Positions 5,118 through 5,481 of a DNA stretch of 5,481 nt are shown piece after piece. Under the pieces are notes generated by a model. It saw only the letters and a program-made list of their open reading frames with translations, was not told where the DNA came from and did not search any database. The position numbers and the translations under genes were made by a program. Within the stretch, counting starts at the first letter, position 1. The number at the start of each line of letters is the position of its first letter. This DNA is from a bacterium (GTDB lineage: Bacteria > Verrucomicrobiota > Verrucomicrobiia > Limisphaerales > J093), in the NCBI GenBank assembly GCA_021784265.1, contig JAJXTA010000254.1, positions 1 to 5,481 of the forward strand, in the 5' to 3' direction.

Positions 5118-5481
5118 TCAGGCCTTGAGGCCACTCAGGTCGGCTTCGAACTTTTCGTTGGCGCTGAGCATCTGTTCCCAGGTGACCTCGTGTCCCTGGT
5201 AGGCGGCCATGCGGCCCAGGATGGTGGTCAACGTGCTGCGGACACTCGGGGCCACGGTGGGGTTGGCGTGGTCGCCGGCGGTCACGTTGTGGTGGAAGGT
5301 GGCAATGTTATTGACCGCGCCGTCGGTGTAGAGGTTGGCCATGCGCCCGCCTTTGTAGGGGTCGTCGCAGATGACGTTGACCTCGCCGAAGTAGTGGGTA
5401 TCGACCGTGCCCGTGGTGCCATAGATGCGGCAACAGATGTCGTCCCAGCCGGCGCCGTATTGCTTGGAGCTGAAGCTGAGC
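5118..5481 (-). CDS. Gfo/Idh/MocA family oxidoreductase, C-terminal part (partial)
   Basis: The minus-strand frame is open from the right edge to a TGA at 5120-5118 and encodes the last 120 residues of a protein whose N-terminus lies outside the window. The family is recognised from its C-terminal domain: RIYGTTGTVDTHYFGEV, then PYKGG, NLYTDG, an NIATFHHN-type segment, and NPTVAPSVRSTLTTILGR followed by AAYQGHEVTW. This arrangement is typical of the many Gfo/Idh/MocA oxidoreductases in Planctomycetota and Verrucomicrobiota, where N-terminal Tat signals are common. The NAD(P)-binding Rossmann domain and the catalytic lysine motif would be upstream and cannot be checked, nor can substrate or localisation. 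Family members oxidise or reduce sugars and cyclitols. The gene converges on gluQ with a 26-nt gap holding no visible terminator. The track's ATG at 5342 is internal, since the frame continues upstream without interruption. Confidence 0.9.
   Translation of the reverse strand, partial: LSFSSKQYGAGWDDICCRIYGTTGTVDTHYFGEVNVICDDPYKGGRMANLYTDGAVNNIATFHHNVTAGDHANPTVAPSVRSTLTTILGRMAAYQGHEVTWEQMLSANEKFEADLSGLKA

Overview
This is a GC-rich stretch of a bacterial chromosome carrying four codirectional plus-strand genes flanked by two partial minus-strand genes. The ends of the window cut both flanking genes. The content is mainly central metabolism and tRNA modification. I see no mobile element, CRISPR array, rRNA or tRNA gene, and no clear new multi-gene system. 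The organism is probably from the Planctomycetota-Verrucomicrobiota group, with Verrucomicrobiota somewhat favoured. The evidence is the high GC content, the lack of Shine-Dalgarno sequences before most starts, and the style of the Gfo/Idh/MocA oxidoreductase at the right edge, a family greatly expanded in that group. This assignment is inference and was not tested by a search.

Layout. Positions 1-110 (minus) hold a possible N-terminus of a divergent gene with a hydrophobic, signal-like segment. Positions 111-316 are a divergent intergenic region with several GC-rich inverted repeats, including a perfect 7+1+7 dyad at 156-170, and a plausible sigma-70-type promoter (243-271) facing right. Then come gnd (6-phosphogluconate dehydrogenase, 317-1771), a HAD-superfamily hydrolase with an unusually large cap (1805-2704), a glycerate 2-kinase (2801-3949) and gluQ (glutamyl-Q tRNA(Asp) synthetase, 3946-5091). 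The minus-strand gene ending at 5118 is the C-terminal 120 residues of a Gfo/Idh/MocA oxidoreductase, convergent with gluQ.

How the genes may work together. Spacings of 33 nt, 96 nt and a 4-nt ATGA overlap suggest that gnd, the HAD gene, the glycerate kinase and gluQ can be cotranscribed, with the last two likely translationally coupled. The first three fit sugar-acid and phosphosugar metabolism: gnd makes ribulose 5-phosphate and NADPH, and glycerate kinase feeds glycerate into lower glycolysis. The HAD protein may dephosphorylate a phosphorylated acid, possibly a side product that would inhibit 6-phosphogluconate dehydrogenase, but its substrate cannot be read from sequence. GluQ belongs to the queuosine tRNA modification pathway and has no obvious metabolic link to the others. 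The points most worth a second look are the low-complexity N-terminal extension and proline-rich insertion in GluQ, the gnd-HAD linkage, and the dyad-rich divergent control region.
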